This document shows positions 11,020 through 23,226 of a DNA stretch of 64,000 nt, one piece after another. Origin of the DNA: Circinella minor (lineage: Eukaryota; Mucoromycota; Mucoromycetes; Mucorales; Lichtheimiaceae); NCBI GenBank assembly GCA_016758965.1, contig JAEPRB010000099.1, positions 62,001 through 126,000 on the forward strand, given 5' to 3'. A program made the translations under genes and the position numbers. Each line of letters begins with the position of its first letter. Position 1 is the stretch's first letter. A model generated the notes under the pieces. It did no database searches, was not told where the DNA came from, and worked only from the letters and a program-made list of their open reading frames with translations.

Positions 11020-11064
11020 CCCCCCCCCTCCCTTTCACTCTTTTCACCTTCAACCCTATATGAA

Positions 11065-12667
11065 ATGGCACTACAACGTTTTCCTTTAATGACTCCTATA
11101 GATGGAGAAGGAAAAATATTTCGTGGATTTCTACCTATTCATGTAAAAAAAAAGAACCAACTTTTTTACTATTACTATACATATATAACTTATACTTGAA
11201 ACAATTTTTTTTTTCTTATTAGAATGATGAATATTTTATACAAGTTCATTTACCAGAAAATAATAAAAATACTCAACTTTATGGTGATTCTAAACTAAAA
11301 CATATACTTGAAAATATAAATGAACAACAATTAATAAATCGACTTGATCAATTGGATGATATTACATTATTTCTTTCAGAACTACAAACTATTATTGTAA
11401 GATATTTTCATTGTATATCCTTTTTATTTACTTCTTACTCACTCACTTCTCTTTGCTTAACAATACTATTTTAGGAAGAATATGTATCCATAAATAAATC
11501 TTCTTCTTTAAATAACAATAATAACAAGATGAATTCTTCAACAATTCAACGATATAAAACAATCATGTCAGAATTAAAAGAAATTGGATTTGATAAAGTG
11601 GTTCATATCAATGATACATTGGATCATATTATTTTTGAAATATCAGATAATGAAATTAGACATCCATTAAAAATTTATATTTCATCCACTTATCCATTAA
11701 CACCATTAAAACTTGAATTGGATGGACCTACTCTTTCAACACCCTTAACAACAACAATAACGTCGTCATCAACAGAAACAACAAGAACAACGCATTCTAA
11801 TTTATATTCAGCCATTCAATATTATAATGAATGGATTAAAATATATCGTGATTATTTTATTTGTATGAATGAATTGGATCAAAATACACGTATATTAGAT
11901 CCAGATCAACCTATGGGTAAAGATACTTTTCGACGTATTGCTCTTAAAGGTCATTGTTCGTTACATTTAGAATTAGATTCTATTTATCCACGGAATGGAT
12001 TAAAAGCAATGCGATTTTATGGAAGTGAAAAAAATATAAAATCTTTTCAACAATTATGGGAAAACAAATCTCAACAATGGTTAGTTTTATATATATATAT
12101 ATATATACATATACATATTCAAAAAGAAAAGAGTGATATAAACTAAACTAAATGATATATATATATTAGGGATAATCGACAATCACCTTATCAAAATTTA
12201 TATATTATCTTTAAAGATCAATTAATGCCAAAAGTATTTGATAATCAAAAAGAAGATACTTCATCAGATGTTGAATGTGCTATTTGTTATGCGTATAAAC
12301 TTGAACATATTGAATTAGGTTTATTAACTCCTGATATAATATGTACAAATGATCAATGTAATCGTGGATTTCATCCTACTTGTATTTCCGAGGTAAAAAA
12401 AAAACACACACACACACTACTTTTTATTTTCATTTGTAAAGAAGAAAAGGCTAATAATAAGACCATCTTTATAGTGGTTACGATCTAATCCAACAACCAC
12501 TCGAAGTTTTAATATGCTTTTTGGAAAATGTCCATATTGTAGTGAGGTAAATTTATTATAGATGAACAAAAAAAAATAAATTAAAAAGTTTAACTAAAAA
12601 AATGTTTTTTTTTTTTTTGTGAAATATTCACGGGGTATAGAAAATTACAACAAAAGCAATTTTATAA
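11065..12667 (+). CDS. FANCL: FANCL, E3 ubiquitin ligase of the Fanconi anaemia pathway
   Basis: Six exons: 11065-11142, 11223-11396, 11475-12079, 12170-12392, 12475-12546, 12641-12667, encoding 392 residues, close to the human length. An N-terminal ELF-like region (FPLMTPIDGEGKIFRGFLP) and a central RWD/DRWD region (about 90-300) precede a C-terminal RING/PHD-like zinc domain, residues 322-382: CAICYAY, CTNDQC, FHPTC, EWLR, FNMLFGKCPYCSE. FANCL monoubiquitinates FANCD2/FANCI in the nucleus during interstrand-crosslink repair. The second exon onward follows clear GT/AG borders, and the stop is set by frame after the short last exon. Its TAA lies in the palindrome TTATAA, shared with the stop of the convergent arrestin gene. 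Divergent ACGCGT boxes suggest cell-cycle control. Confidence 0.93.
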
Positions 12668-14128
12668 AGCAAAAATTTGATCATATCTAGGAGGTGAACA
12701 ACAACGTCTTGGTGTTGAAGAAGGAGAAGAAGGAGAAGAAGAAGAAGGTGATGAAGGTCTTGATGATGAAGGGGCACTGACCGTGGTTAAATAACCATTA
12801 TTGTGGGATGATAATAAGAAGGAGGGTAATCTTGAACTTGTCATTCTTGGTGAAAAGGATCCATGTTCTTCATAAGGTGGTAATACTTGCATATTTGAAG
12901 AATTATCCGATTGTTGTTGTTGTTGTTGATTTTCATTGGATGTTCCTCCTTTCATCCACATTTCATTCAGTGATAAAAATGAAGGTGATGGTGATGAAAG
13001 TGTGGATGATGTTGTTGATGATGTTAATACAGGTGCTGTAGAACACATATTTGGATCCAACAATTCAATATCCGACTGAAACATGAGTGTTTTTGTATAT
13101 CTTCGAGTTTCTCCACCGCGACCCAAAACTGGGAAACTAATGACAAATGATACATTGACTGTATGATCGATATAATAATCTGGACTTTCTTTTTTACTTG
13201 TACGAACCAACCCATTTTCCATGACAGACGAAACATGATATCGTAAAGTATCTTGCCATGGTTCACGTAAAGGTATGGATTTTCCTGGACTATATCCTTC
13301 CTCATCAATTTGTTGTTCTTGTTGTTGATTACAGTCCATTGGTAATAACATGTGCGTACTTTTATAGGTTTCCCATTCTTCATCACCATCATCTTCATTT
13401 AGATCACCATGATGCTTTTTTCCTCGTATATGACGTCGTTCAATAATTTGTGTATAAACATGTTCAAGACATAATCCATCCAAATGAGGTGCAATACTTA
13501 GTGTAATGGGTAAAACTTGACCCAAGACAACAGATCGTTGATCGATTGTAATATGATATTGACACCATCGAGAATGTTGTTTTTGTGAATCAACACATGG
13601 ATCCACATTTTCACTATTGACCAAGGCACTCATTGTGGATGAAAGTGGAGAACGAACAAGATAAATTGGTTTGGAAATATCACGTTTAACAATAGCAGAA
13701 GAGGAAGGATGACGTAAATATTGGATTGAAGCCATAAGCTTATAATCCACCTTGATTTCTTTACAATGGAGAGTACCTGCTAAACCAGGTGGTAATCGCA
13801 TTTCAAATCCAAAACGACTTTTACCGGTTTGTAATAAAAAAGGACGTTGTGATGATGATGATGATGATGTATTACTTGTTGTTGTTGTTGGATATATAGT
13901 AAGTTGATGACGTGCAATACGTTTTCGAGATACTTTATAATCACCATGTTTTATACGTGATCTACCTTCAAATAAAAGTACAAGTGATTTAAGAGTATGT
14001 GGTTTATGAACTGTCACACCAATAGATCCACGTATAACAGCATCTGATCGTCGACCATGTAAATAAATAACGGGTTCAAGTAATTCAATATCCAAAGTAT
14101 GAGGTGATGATATAAGATGTGAAAACAT
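12662..14128 (-). CDS. Alpha-arrestin (ART-type Rsp5 adaptor)
   Basis: Intronless, 488 residues from the ATG at 14128. An upstream in-frame extension to 14233 is mostly a poly-Ile/Phe stretch from an ATT repeat and is probably 5' leader. The arrestin N-domain starts at once (LDIELLEPVIYLHG, VLLFEGRSRIKHGDYKVS). A C-domain follows (MLPMDC region through NVSFVISFPVLGRGGETR). The tail is Ser/Pro/Gln-rich and ends with SPPRYDQ, a PPxY motif, with an LPPYEE relative upstream. PPxY motifs recruit Rsp5/NEDD4 ligases to ubiquitinate plasma-membrane transporters. The tail's low-complexity Ser/Pro tract and poly-Gln are typical of fungal ARTs. The gene converges on FANCL with a 6 bp coding overlap. Confidence 0.88.
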   Translation of the reverse strand: MFSHLISSPHTLDIELLEPVIYLHGRRSDAVIRGSIGVTVHKPHTLKSLVLLFEGRSRIKHGDYKVSRKRIARHQLTIYPTTTTSNTSSSSSSQRPFLLQTGKSRFGFEMRLPPGLAGTLHCKEIKVDYKLMASIQYLRHPSSSAIVKRDISKPIYLVRSPLSSTMSALVNSENVDPCVDSQKQHSRWCQYHITIDQRSVVLGQVLPITLSIAPHLDGLCLEHVYTQIIERRHIRGKKHHGDLNEDDGDEEWETYKSTHMLLPMDCNQQQEQQIDEEGYSPGKSIPLREPWQDTLRYHVSSVMENGLVRTSKKESPDYYIDHTVNVSFVISFPVLGRGGETRRYTKTLMFQSDIELLDPNMCSTAPVLTSSTTSSTLSSPSPSFLSLNEMWMKGGTSNENQQQQQQSDNSSNMQVLPPYEEHGSFSPRMTSSRLPSFLLSSHNNGYLTTVSAPSSSRPSSPSSSSPSSPSSTPRRCCSPPRYDQIFAL

Positions 14129-14311
14129 TATTATTATTATTATTATTATTATTATGTAAAAAAATAAAATAAAATAAAAGAAAGAGACAAAGTGAAAAAA
14201 GGAAATAATACTTTTTCTTTTCAGTTTATGCATTTACAGTCGAAAAAAGAAAAAGAAAAAAAAAAAAAAGGCACAAAATTTGAAATGGTTTCAAATAAAA
14301 AACAATACCAA

Positions 14312-15189
14312 TCAAAGTAAATTATTTTCTTTAAGAATTTCTTCTAATCTACCACTCTTATCCAATCGACTTAATTCTGTTGCTCCACCAATACTTCCTC
14401 CATTAATAAAAATATTAGGAAATGTATCTAATTGAGTATGTTCGCCTAATAATTTTTTGATTTCCATTGCATCATCTAAAATAAAAATGATTACATAATT
14501 TTGATTTATTTACCCCCCCCCAAAATCATGCATTTTATCCGTGGTTTTTCGGGCATCCAATCCTCCAACACCTTCAAAAAAAAAAAAATGGATGCTTTAC
14601 CTCTTAAATCTACTTCAACCACATAAAAAGGGATTTTTAACGGATATTCATTTAATATCTCTTTTGCTTTTCGTGAATATCTGAAAATATAACCCCATTT
14701 AGTCTATTAATATTGTTTACCCATTTTCCCGTTGTCCCGGTTTAACATACTCTCTCTCACACACACACAATAATAAAAATAAAATTAAAAAACTTACGGA
14801 CAATATGTTTTTGAAAAAACAGTTAATGGATGAGCTCTTAAAATACTTTTTATTTCACTTTCTAATGATTGTTCTCCTAATGGTTGAGGTAAAGAAGGTA
14901 TATCATTATCCATCATGGCAGCAACAATAGCGGCTTCTTGATGTTCAATATCATTATTATTGTTGTTTAACGAATTTTGAATACTAAATGAAGGCATTCT
15001 TGAAACATCACCAAAATGAATCATTAATAAAACCATGATAAACATGATGAATCCAATATAAATGATTACTCTTCCACGAAAAGGGAATCGTATTCCAAAA
15101 GGATTCTTATTTTTATCTCGTTGTTGATTTAATCCAAAACGTTCTTTGGCTTCAATGTCTTGAATAGATTTAGGTAGTAATGAACTCAT
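14312..15189 (-). CDS. Membrane-anchored monothiol glutaredoxin (Grx6/Grx7 type)
   Basis: Three exons: 14798-15189, 14601-14680, 14312-14475, 211 residues. A short basic N-terminus is followed by one hydrophobic segment (residues 41-59, VIIYIGFIMFIMVLLMIHF), a signal anchor. A linker leads to a thioredoxin-fold domain with the active site CPYS (130-133), the conserved TFPNIFING and GGATELSRL glutathione-binding segments. S. cerevisiae Grx6 and Grx7 are secretory-pathway glutaredoxins with the same layout, so an ER/Golgi lumenal redox role is inferred. A TTG three bases upstream extends the frame, but the ATG at 15189 is the natural start. Same strand as IMP1, 243 bp downstream of it. Confidence 0.93.
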
Positions 15190-15431
15190 CAAATTTAGAA
15201 AGATAAAGAATATTTATAGAAAGAGAGTTGTATAATAACAATATTTTTGAATATAAGCGGAATAAATATACTTATTTGGTACTACTTGATCGAACTAAAA
15301 AAATTAAGCTCAAAAAACTAATGTGATTTTTATATGGAAAATTGTATTTTTTTTAATTAGATTATAGGTGGGAGGAAGGGTGGAGGGAAAGAGGAAAGGG
15401 GGTATGGAACAAAAATATATGTGTTTTTTAT

Positions 15432-16521
15432 TTATCTATTATAATGTTCTTTAGATACTGGAATTAATGCATCAGGTACTAAACGACATTCAGGCCATAA
15501 CTAATATATATAACAATTAGTAAGATTATATTGTTTAAAAAAAACAGACGAATGATTATCCCATCCTTCTTTCCCCCTTTTGTTTTTTTTTATAATTGAA
15601 ACAAAAATTATAGATGAATTTACCTTAGCAAATACACGTCCACGAATCAATCCCATTGCAACAGGTCCATAATAACGTGAATCAGTTGAATTACTAAGAT
15701 TATCACCAGATAACCAAACATGTCCTTCAGGTATCTATAAATTTACATTTATACAAAAAAAAAACCTATTAATTCAAACAATGATCCACCTTTCTTTCTT
15801 CTCTTTCTATTACTACTACTCACACCACTCTACCGACCTAAACCATCTGAAAAGTGTTTTTTTTTTACTTACATCAATATATTTTCGTTCCTGAGATGTT
15901 GGATCAACACATACATTATCACCCGGCTTTTATTATATATATAAATAGAATGAGTTAAAAAAAATAACAACAATCACCAATAATAATAATAGTAAACAAA
16001 TTAAAAAGAATGATTTACCAGACCAAGAATTCGTTTTAATACCGCTCTTCCAGGTGCTGCTGGTGATATACAAACTACTACATCACCCATACGATATCCA
16101 CGAAAATGAGGTGTAATATGTTCAACAGCTACAATCTATAACAAATATAATTATTTATTAAAAAATAAAAACGTCTGATTCCTTTCAAATAATAATAATA
16201 ATGAATAATATATACCGTTCCAGAAATGTTAAATGTTGGAAGCATAGATGGACCCATACACTAATAAAAATAAAAAGAGTTCGATACCAATGGGTGTATT
16301 AAATAAACCATTATATTTATGTGTCCTAAAAAAAAAAAGGTTGCGGGAGAGGGGGGAAGGGGAAAATAGACACGCGTTTATATAAAAAAAAACGAACTTA
16401 CAAAAGTTGCTTCAGCTATATATTGATTAAATACATGAGCAAAACACATAAATTGAACGGCATAGGTCGCTCCTCTTAATATTTTTCCACCATTTTGCCG
16501 AAAATATTGGAATGGTCCCAT
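15432..16521 (-). CDS. IMP1: Mitochondrial inner membrane protease subunit 1
   Basis: Six exons: 16402-16521, 16216-16260, 16019-16135, 15873-15926, 15624-15734, 15432-15500, 171 residues. It is an S26 family signal peptidase. The catalytic Ser45 lies in [11 protein letters not shown], the general-base Lys89 in [13 protein letters not shown], and the C-terminal box is [14 protein letters not shown] followed by YYGPV. A hydrophobic N-terminal segment ([17 protein letters not shown]) anchors it in the inner membrane. It removes sorting signals from intermembrane-space proteins. IMP1 rather than IMP2 is preferred from length and the compact spacing of boxes. The ATG at 16521 was chosen because the next upstream frame is closed. 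The first intron contains an ACGCGT, position about 16373, of unknown meaning. Confidence 0.92.
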
Positions 16522-19500
16522 TAGGCAATCCACATGGAAATTATATAGATCTAAAAAAAAAAGAAGGGGGGGTTGAGAGGGAAAAAAAAGTTATTGTTAA
16601 AAACCCTCTTTATTTGAATGACAGCTTGTTTTTTTTTTTGAGATTTTCCTATTCAAAATATATGCTCCATTGGCACTACCGCGTTCCTTTTTCTTTTCTT
16701 TATAGAAAGTAGAAACATTCTATCTTTGTGGTTTACTGTATACACTTCTTTAACTTTTAATTTTGATACATAGTATATAGCAATCCTCGGCTCTTCTCTT
16801 TGCCTCTTTTTCTGTACGTAACATCCTTTTTATGATATTCACTGAATCTTTTTTTTTTACTATCTCAATTTAATTAGCTTAAAAAAAAACAGAAAAACAA
16901 AAAAAAAAAAAGTTATTTTGTATAATGAGGCCATGATGATATAGTTGCAAAGTCTTTTTTTTTATCAGGTTGTTGTACGTAGCTTTAATATTTAATGGTG
17001 GTCAAAGCGCCATATATTCATAATTTATTGGCAAGTAAGGATCAACTGCTTAAAAAGAAACAATGTTGTTGTCATAGTAATATTATTTATGTCAAGCGCA
17101 TTCGTCTTTAAAACGCATCTTAGTATCAAAAAATATATGATTTCCAAGAGATCCAAATATATATATATATATATATATATCAATCACGAGTTTTTGATGA
17201 TCCCACTGTTTTCATATGAAATCAATTTTTTTTTATTAGCAAACTACCAGCATAAAAATGGAGTAGTGAAATCATATGAGAGATTATAGCTACCACGTCG
17301 ATAATATTGAAAACTTTATATATAACCATGGTAATAATCCGTGACACACCACATATACACGCACAAATTGGGTTGTAGTGACATATTACTGTATTTATGT
17401 AGATCCACCAGAAAGGATATAAATTTTTTTATACAAAAAAGGATTTATCATCAAAATCATGAGATATGAATACATTTTCGAACTGTTCAAATCATCGTTC
17501 CATTAACACATCAAAGGATTTTATTCATAAAAAAGTAGAACAAGCTGTCGTTTAGACACCTTCCACAATGTATTTCCTAAAACAACTCCATCCAACGACC
17601 TCATTTTACAACCCTAAAAATGTTAAAGTTGAAAAAAGTTATAACAAAATTGTGAGTTACGTACTTTTTTTTTTTTGTACGAATAAAAATCACTCCAACC
17701 AAAAGCTATTACCAATTCTTACTCACAACTTTATTTTTATTGATTCTTTATATAATAATTTTTTAGGACTATTCCCTTGAAAAATCATATAATACTACGA
17801 TTCTATAGAAACGTTAATTCGATAAATATGTTGAATACATTCAATAAAAATAATAAAAAGTAAAAACTTATCTTTATCGTCCCTTCCTACACCATCTGAC
17901 ACAAAACCTCCACGCACCACGCTCAAAAGTATTATAAAATGAAACCTCTGGCTATGACACTTCCCCCTTCCGTATGGCAAGGATGAAACACAGTAAGTAC
18001 TTTATCTTTGCGACGAGTGGTTCTCAAGAGTGCTCCTCACGGATCAAAGTTGCAGGGCTGGATTCGACCATTATATTGGAAAGAACCAAAAGAGTAACAA
18101 TCAAACGGTTTGGCACCAAACTTTTTGTTTGAAAAATATCCCCCAATCTCATCAAAATTTTACAGTACGTAATATTGAACCATATGATACGACATGGCAG
18201 AAAATATAGTAAGTGTTCGATATACTCACACAATGAACAAGCAGTCAAGAGGCTAGCAACTATCGGTCAAAATGTTATAAATCAAGGTAACGCTGAAAAT
18301 ATGTAACAAAAATAACAAAGCGCAACTCTAATAGTGGCACTTTGGAAAAATGTATTTTAAAATTTGACATTCTACTATCTTCTCTCTTCGCTTCGAATCG
18401 TTTGAATTTGTTATAAAGTCCCTTCCATAAAACAATATTGAATAACTTATGACTGTTAACAAGTATTGGTATTTACCATTTCTTAATACATTTAAACTTT
18501 TATGGTCTTTTCAATTAAAACATCCAATATAAAAAAAAACATGGTTACGTACCGTTGATTTATCTTCATACACGTCAATTGACTACGCGTAGTTCTACCT
18601 GTGCGATTGTTTTTGCTTAGCGGTACGATTTTTTTACGTACGTACGTACTCGCGAGTTTTCAATTACAGTGGTAAGTACTCAGCAACAAACGCCATAGCC
18701 AATCCTCTTGTGATACATACGTAAAGGTTATAAAGAAATTACACAAATGGCTTTATAACTTATAGATATGGTTTTACTAGTATTGTTTTTGACAATTATA
18801 TTATGTCTATTTAATATTACTTTTTATTAAAGAACTTTTTCTTATTTGAAGATAAAATTCCATAGATCTGTGTTTATCATAAATATAATAATGGACGTGT
18901 GGGTGTTGTCAGACTCGGACAGCAGAAGGAACGGGTTTAAATAAACTGGCAAATTTTTGCATATCCTCTAATCAAGTATCGAACCAATTATATTTCAGAT
19001 GCTCATCATACCATAGCAAATTAGTATATCAATACGCGTGTAGGGATAGATATAGTCTTCCGATTTGCTACGTACGTATATTTAAATATATAATAATCTA
19101 GTTTTTTTTTCCATTTTCTGTATTTTACTATCACAAATTGCGGGCTGCAAAGAGCTTAAAAATATGTTTTTATTATGTTTATAATTTTTTTTTGTATATT
19201 TGCTCAAAGTAGTATGGTATACCTACTGTCACTAAATGGTATTTTAAAACAATAGACATAGCATACACGTAGGTTGAGAATTTTGTTAAAAAATTAGCCA
19301 AACAAAAAACTAGAGTATATTTTATAATGTCGTGTCTATATAGTTGAACCTCTATTGTATGAACTAGAATAATTACAATACTTTAAAAAGTATTCATACC
19401 TATTTATTAAAAAGAACGATTTTTGGTGTGTGAAGCCTTATACGTATTCGTTACGTATTAAATCTGCCTTTTAGTTTTTATGTGAATAAATAATGAAGAA

Positions 19501-20512
19501 ATATATACGTTTCTTTATCAACATTTAATTAATCTAAAGTTCGAGGATAGTCAATTGATTTTTTTTTGTTGAGAGGTTTCCATTAATAAAACAGAAATGT
19601 AGTTACGTAATATTTTTTTATAATAACCCTTCCATTGAATAGAACTGTTAATTTTGATACGTACGTGATACGTAATATTAAATGGCTTATTTTTTAAAAA
19701 GAAAAGTATTGAGTTTACTATATATAATAGTTTAAATCACCATCATATATGCGTTACGTATCAAAAAAAATAATAATTGTATAATTCATACGTCATTACG
19801 ATTGCTCAATAATAATAATAATTCACATATCGAAGGAGCAAGGAAATATAAACAGATATGAAACAGACATCCACTCGTAAGCTATAACAAAAAAAATAGG
19901 TAGGAGCAATAACTCGCATACAATTTTTTGGGTTATTCACACTGGTTGTTCAAATTAATATTTGTGGGAAAATGATCTTTTATATCAATAATGTTAAAGA
20001 ACTAGAAAGGTCCACTGAAAAAAGAACAAGTTAAATGTTTTGCTCAATATATACGTATATAAGGTGTGTTGCATAAAAAAAATGATTTCATATTGTGATA
20101 TACTAATGGTTATAATGATATGACCGAGTGAGTGGTAAAAAGAGGGAACGATATTATGTACTATAACATATACTATGAAGAGTTTTAAATTATAGATTTG
20201 TATCTCGAATAATTCATTTTCGTGATATATATATATATATTATCCTCCCCATCACTTAATCAAATTTGTTTATATTAACAAACCTATTTACTAAATAAAC
20301 AGTAGTTGTATGTATATAATAGAAAAAAAAATTACCAACAAATCGGATTACAGCAAAAAGCAATTTGTTTAAAATTCTAAGCCACAAGTTTAAAATCGTC
20401 TACTACCTTTTGAGTTGATTTCATAATCCATCCCCCTTTTCTCTCTACGCTTTATTTTTTTTTTTCACTCTCTCTTGCTTTACTGAAAGACACAAAAAAA
20501 AAACAATTAAAC
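16522..20512. other. 4 kb intergenic region with no supported gene
   Basis: Very AT-rich, with homopolymers, an AT dinucleotide run at 17157-17180, and a high density of TACGTA palindromes (for example 18635-18655 and 19655-19680). At 17900-18250 overlapping frames look faintly coding, but none has consistent exons. No tRNA or other RNA gene was recognised. Confidence 0.5.
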
Positions 20513-23226
20513 ATGGAGCAAACAACAGTTAATAATAATGAACGTAAACGTAAAGTAGATGATTTAGAAGAGAATGTTGATCGTGAAGACCAATCCAAAA
20601 AACAACAAACAGAACAACAAGAACAAATTAATGATGAAAATAACAAGATGGAAGATACTAAAGTAGAAGAACAACAACAACAACAACAAGATACCACTGG
20701 AACTGAATCTGGTGTTGCAGCAGTCTCACTTGATGCTACAACTAAAGCTGATGATGCAGAACAACAACAAAATGATAATAATAATATTAAAAATGAACAA
20801 ACAGTAGAAGAATCGACAGAAGCAACAGCTACTACAGAACAAGTGAATGAAACTCAAGCTAATACTACTACTACTACTACTGAAAATAAAGAAACACCTG
20901 CTGCCAATACAACAAAAGCAACAACAAAATCAGCAGTCGACTCAGTAGTTCCATTTAATCGACTCATTGTTCTAAACGTGTCAGCGACGTGTGATGAGAA
21001 TGTTGCAAATCCTTCTGCAGTTCAAGTGACTAAGGTACAGCTACTATTTTATTTTTATTGTTTTAATTTTTATTTTTAGGTTTACATAGTTCTTTTTTTT
21101 CTCTTTTTCTTCCTTTTCCTTGTTTTTTTGTGCGTGTTGTTTTTTTCTAATTGTTTGCTTCTTTTCTTATCTTTCTTTGTGATTGTGTAATTTGTGTATG
21201 TGCTGGCTGGCTGGCGGTGTTAATTCAGGAGAATTCAGAGGTTATTGGTAAGGAGGAGTAAAATCAATTCAAATATTCCTATATAACTTTTTTTTTTATG
21301 AATTAACAACAGCAAAGATACTAATTTTTTTCCTTTTTCTTTCTTTATCTTTTAACAAAAACTTGGACTCTTCTTCTACCTCTCTCTCTTATATATATAT
21401 ATATATATACATATATATATAGAACTCGCCTTTGTTGTTATTGATACATCAAAAATGGAAGTAATTCATACCGAACAAATTTATGTTAAACCTGAATCAA
21501 CTCCTATGACAGAATATTGTACTCAAGTCACTGGTATTACAACAGAAACGTTGGATTCAGCGGGTACTTTACAAAGTGCTATCAACAAATTGGATGAATA
21601 TATTCAAAAAGAAATTGAAGCCAAACAACTTTCATTTTGTTTTGTTACTCATGGTGGTTGGACTTTGCGGATACAATTACCACGTGAAGCACGCGATAAA
21701 AATATCGAATTACCTCCTTACCTTTCCTTTTGTCGTATGTTTGATTTGAAACAAGAAATTCAACGTTGGCAAGTACATCATCGTGAAGTTGTATTACGTT
21801 CCATGTCATTGAAAGATTTATGTGAAACATTCCATGTGGATCGTGTGACAGATAAATCAGCCGGTTTAAATACATGTTTGACAACTGTGAATGTGATTCG
21901 ATATTTGACTGACTTTGGTCATCCCGATGTATTCGTTCATGCTATTGATACCAATGCGGATTTGCAACAATTTAAAAAAGAAGAGTCCAAGGTTGTTCAT
22001 TTGGCAGGTTTACCTTATGAAGTGACACAAGGTGAATTGGAAGCATGGTTTTCATCGAATGGGTTACGACCTACAGCTACTTATATGATTCAAACCAATG
22101 ATTCTTCAAAACCCAATTTGTCTGGATTTGTCGTTTTCCATGCACATAATGATGCTATGCGTGCTTTATCATTGAATGGTCGATGTTTGGGTGATCGTGC
22201 TGTTGAAGTATCTCCTAGTAGTGAACGTGTCATTGAAGCTGCTGGTAGTATGCTTGTTCCTTTCCCAGCTCATGTCAAGGCTCGTCCATTGCGTCCAGGT
22301 GATTGGAATTGTCCCAACTGTGCTTTCCATAATTTTGCTTCAAGACGTCATTGTTTCAAGTGTAATACAGAAAATCCACAAGCACCACCTGGTCCTCCAG
22401 GTATGCCTCCACAACAACATGGTGGTCATCATGGAGGTCCTCCACCTCATGGTGGCGGTGGTAATACACCTCCCAACTTTACTCCTGGTGATTGGATGTG
22501 TCCTAATTATCAATGTAATTTCCACAATTATGCTTCTCGTGTTCAATGTTTGAAATGTGGTACTTATCGTCCACAAGGTGGTGCTGGTAGTGGAGGTCCT
22601 CCTCCTCATCCACATGCAGCTGTAGGAGGTGGAGGTTATCATCGTCCACCTATTACTTTCCGACCTGGTGATTGGTATTGTCCTAATCCTGCTTGTGGGT
22701 TCCAAAATTTTGCATCTCGAACAGCATGTTTCCGTTGTCATACACCTAATCCAAATCCAACAACTCGACCTCCTTATAATCCTCAACAACCAAGCTATGG
22801 CGCACCCCCACCTCCTCCACCAGGTTCAGGAAATGGAGGTTATGATTCAAATTATGGATATGGAGCTCAAGGAGGATATCAACAACAGCAACATCAACAA
22901 CAACATCAACCACCAGCACCTACAGGTACTTATGGTTATGGTCCACAAAGTGGTGCTAATGCACCTTTCCGAGCAGGAGATTGGTATTGGTAAGTTATAT
23001 ATACAATAGAAAAAAAGGGGGGAGGAAACGTAAAACGAAAAGAAAACACATGAAATGTTAAACAATATTCTTTATTTCTTAAATTAGTCCATCATGTAAC
23101 TCGCATAACTTTGCTTCCAGATTCCAATGTATGAAATGTAGTACAGCAAAACCAGCTAATGATCAAGGTCCTCTTCCCAATACGGGTGGATATATGCCTC
23201 AAAATCCAGGAATGAAGCGTATGTAA
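20513..23226 (+). CDS. NRP1: NRP1-like RNA-binding protein: exonuclease-like fold, RRM, four RanBP2 zinc fingers
   Basis: Four exons: 20513-21034, 21229-21247 (19 nt), 21423-22989, 23088-23226, 748 residues. The N-terminal 140 residues are low-complexity Gln/Thr/Asn. An ERI1-like DEDDh fold follows (about 150-355), then an RRM (about 369-450: VVHLAGLPYEVTQGELEAWF, GFVVFHAHNDAM). Four RanBP2-type fingers follow, each GDW(N/M/Y)CP...C..HNFASR..C.KC, separated by Gly/Pro/Gln linkers; the last is split by the final intron. The exonuclease acidic residues are gone: LNVSATCDE has N-V-S (155-157) where DxE is expected. The yeast homologue Nrp1 is an RNA-binding stress-granule protein; I assign that name with moderate certainty. 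Likely cytoplasmic, non-catalytic RNA binding. Confidence 0.85.

Noticed and set aside
12808..13446. Several frames inside 12.8-13.4 kb on both strands
   Set aside because: Shadows of the alpha-arrestin coding region, produced by its GAT/CAT-rich codons.
14129..14233. N-terminal extension of the arrestin with a poly-Ile run
   Set aside because: Generated by an ATT microsatellite and hydrophobic leader; the arrestin fold begins at the ATG at 14128.
17795..18250. Overlapping minus-strand frames and plus-strand coding-like text
   Set aside because: Two different plus-strand frames look equally coding-like, neither joins to exons, and no family is recognised.
22176..23065. Long frames antisense to or out of frame with the NRP1-like gene
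   Set aside because: Shadows of the Gly/Pro/Gln-rich zinc-finger region.
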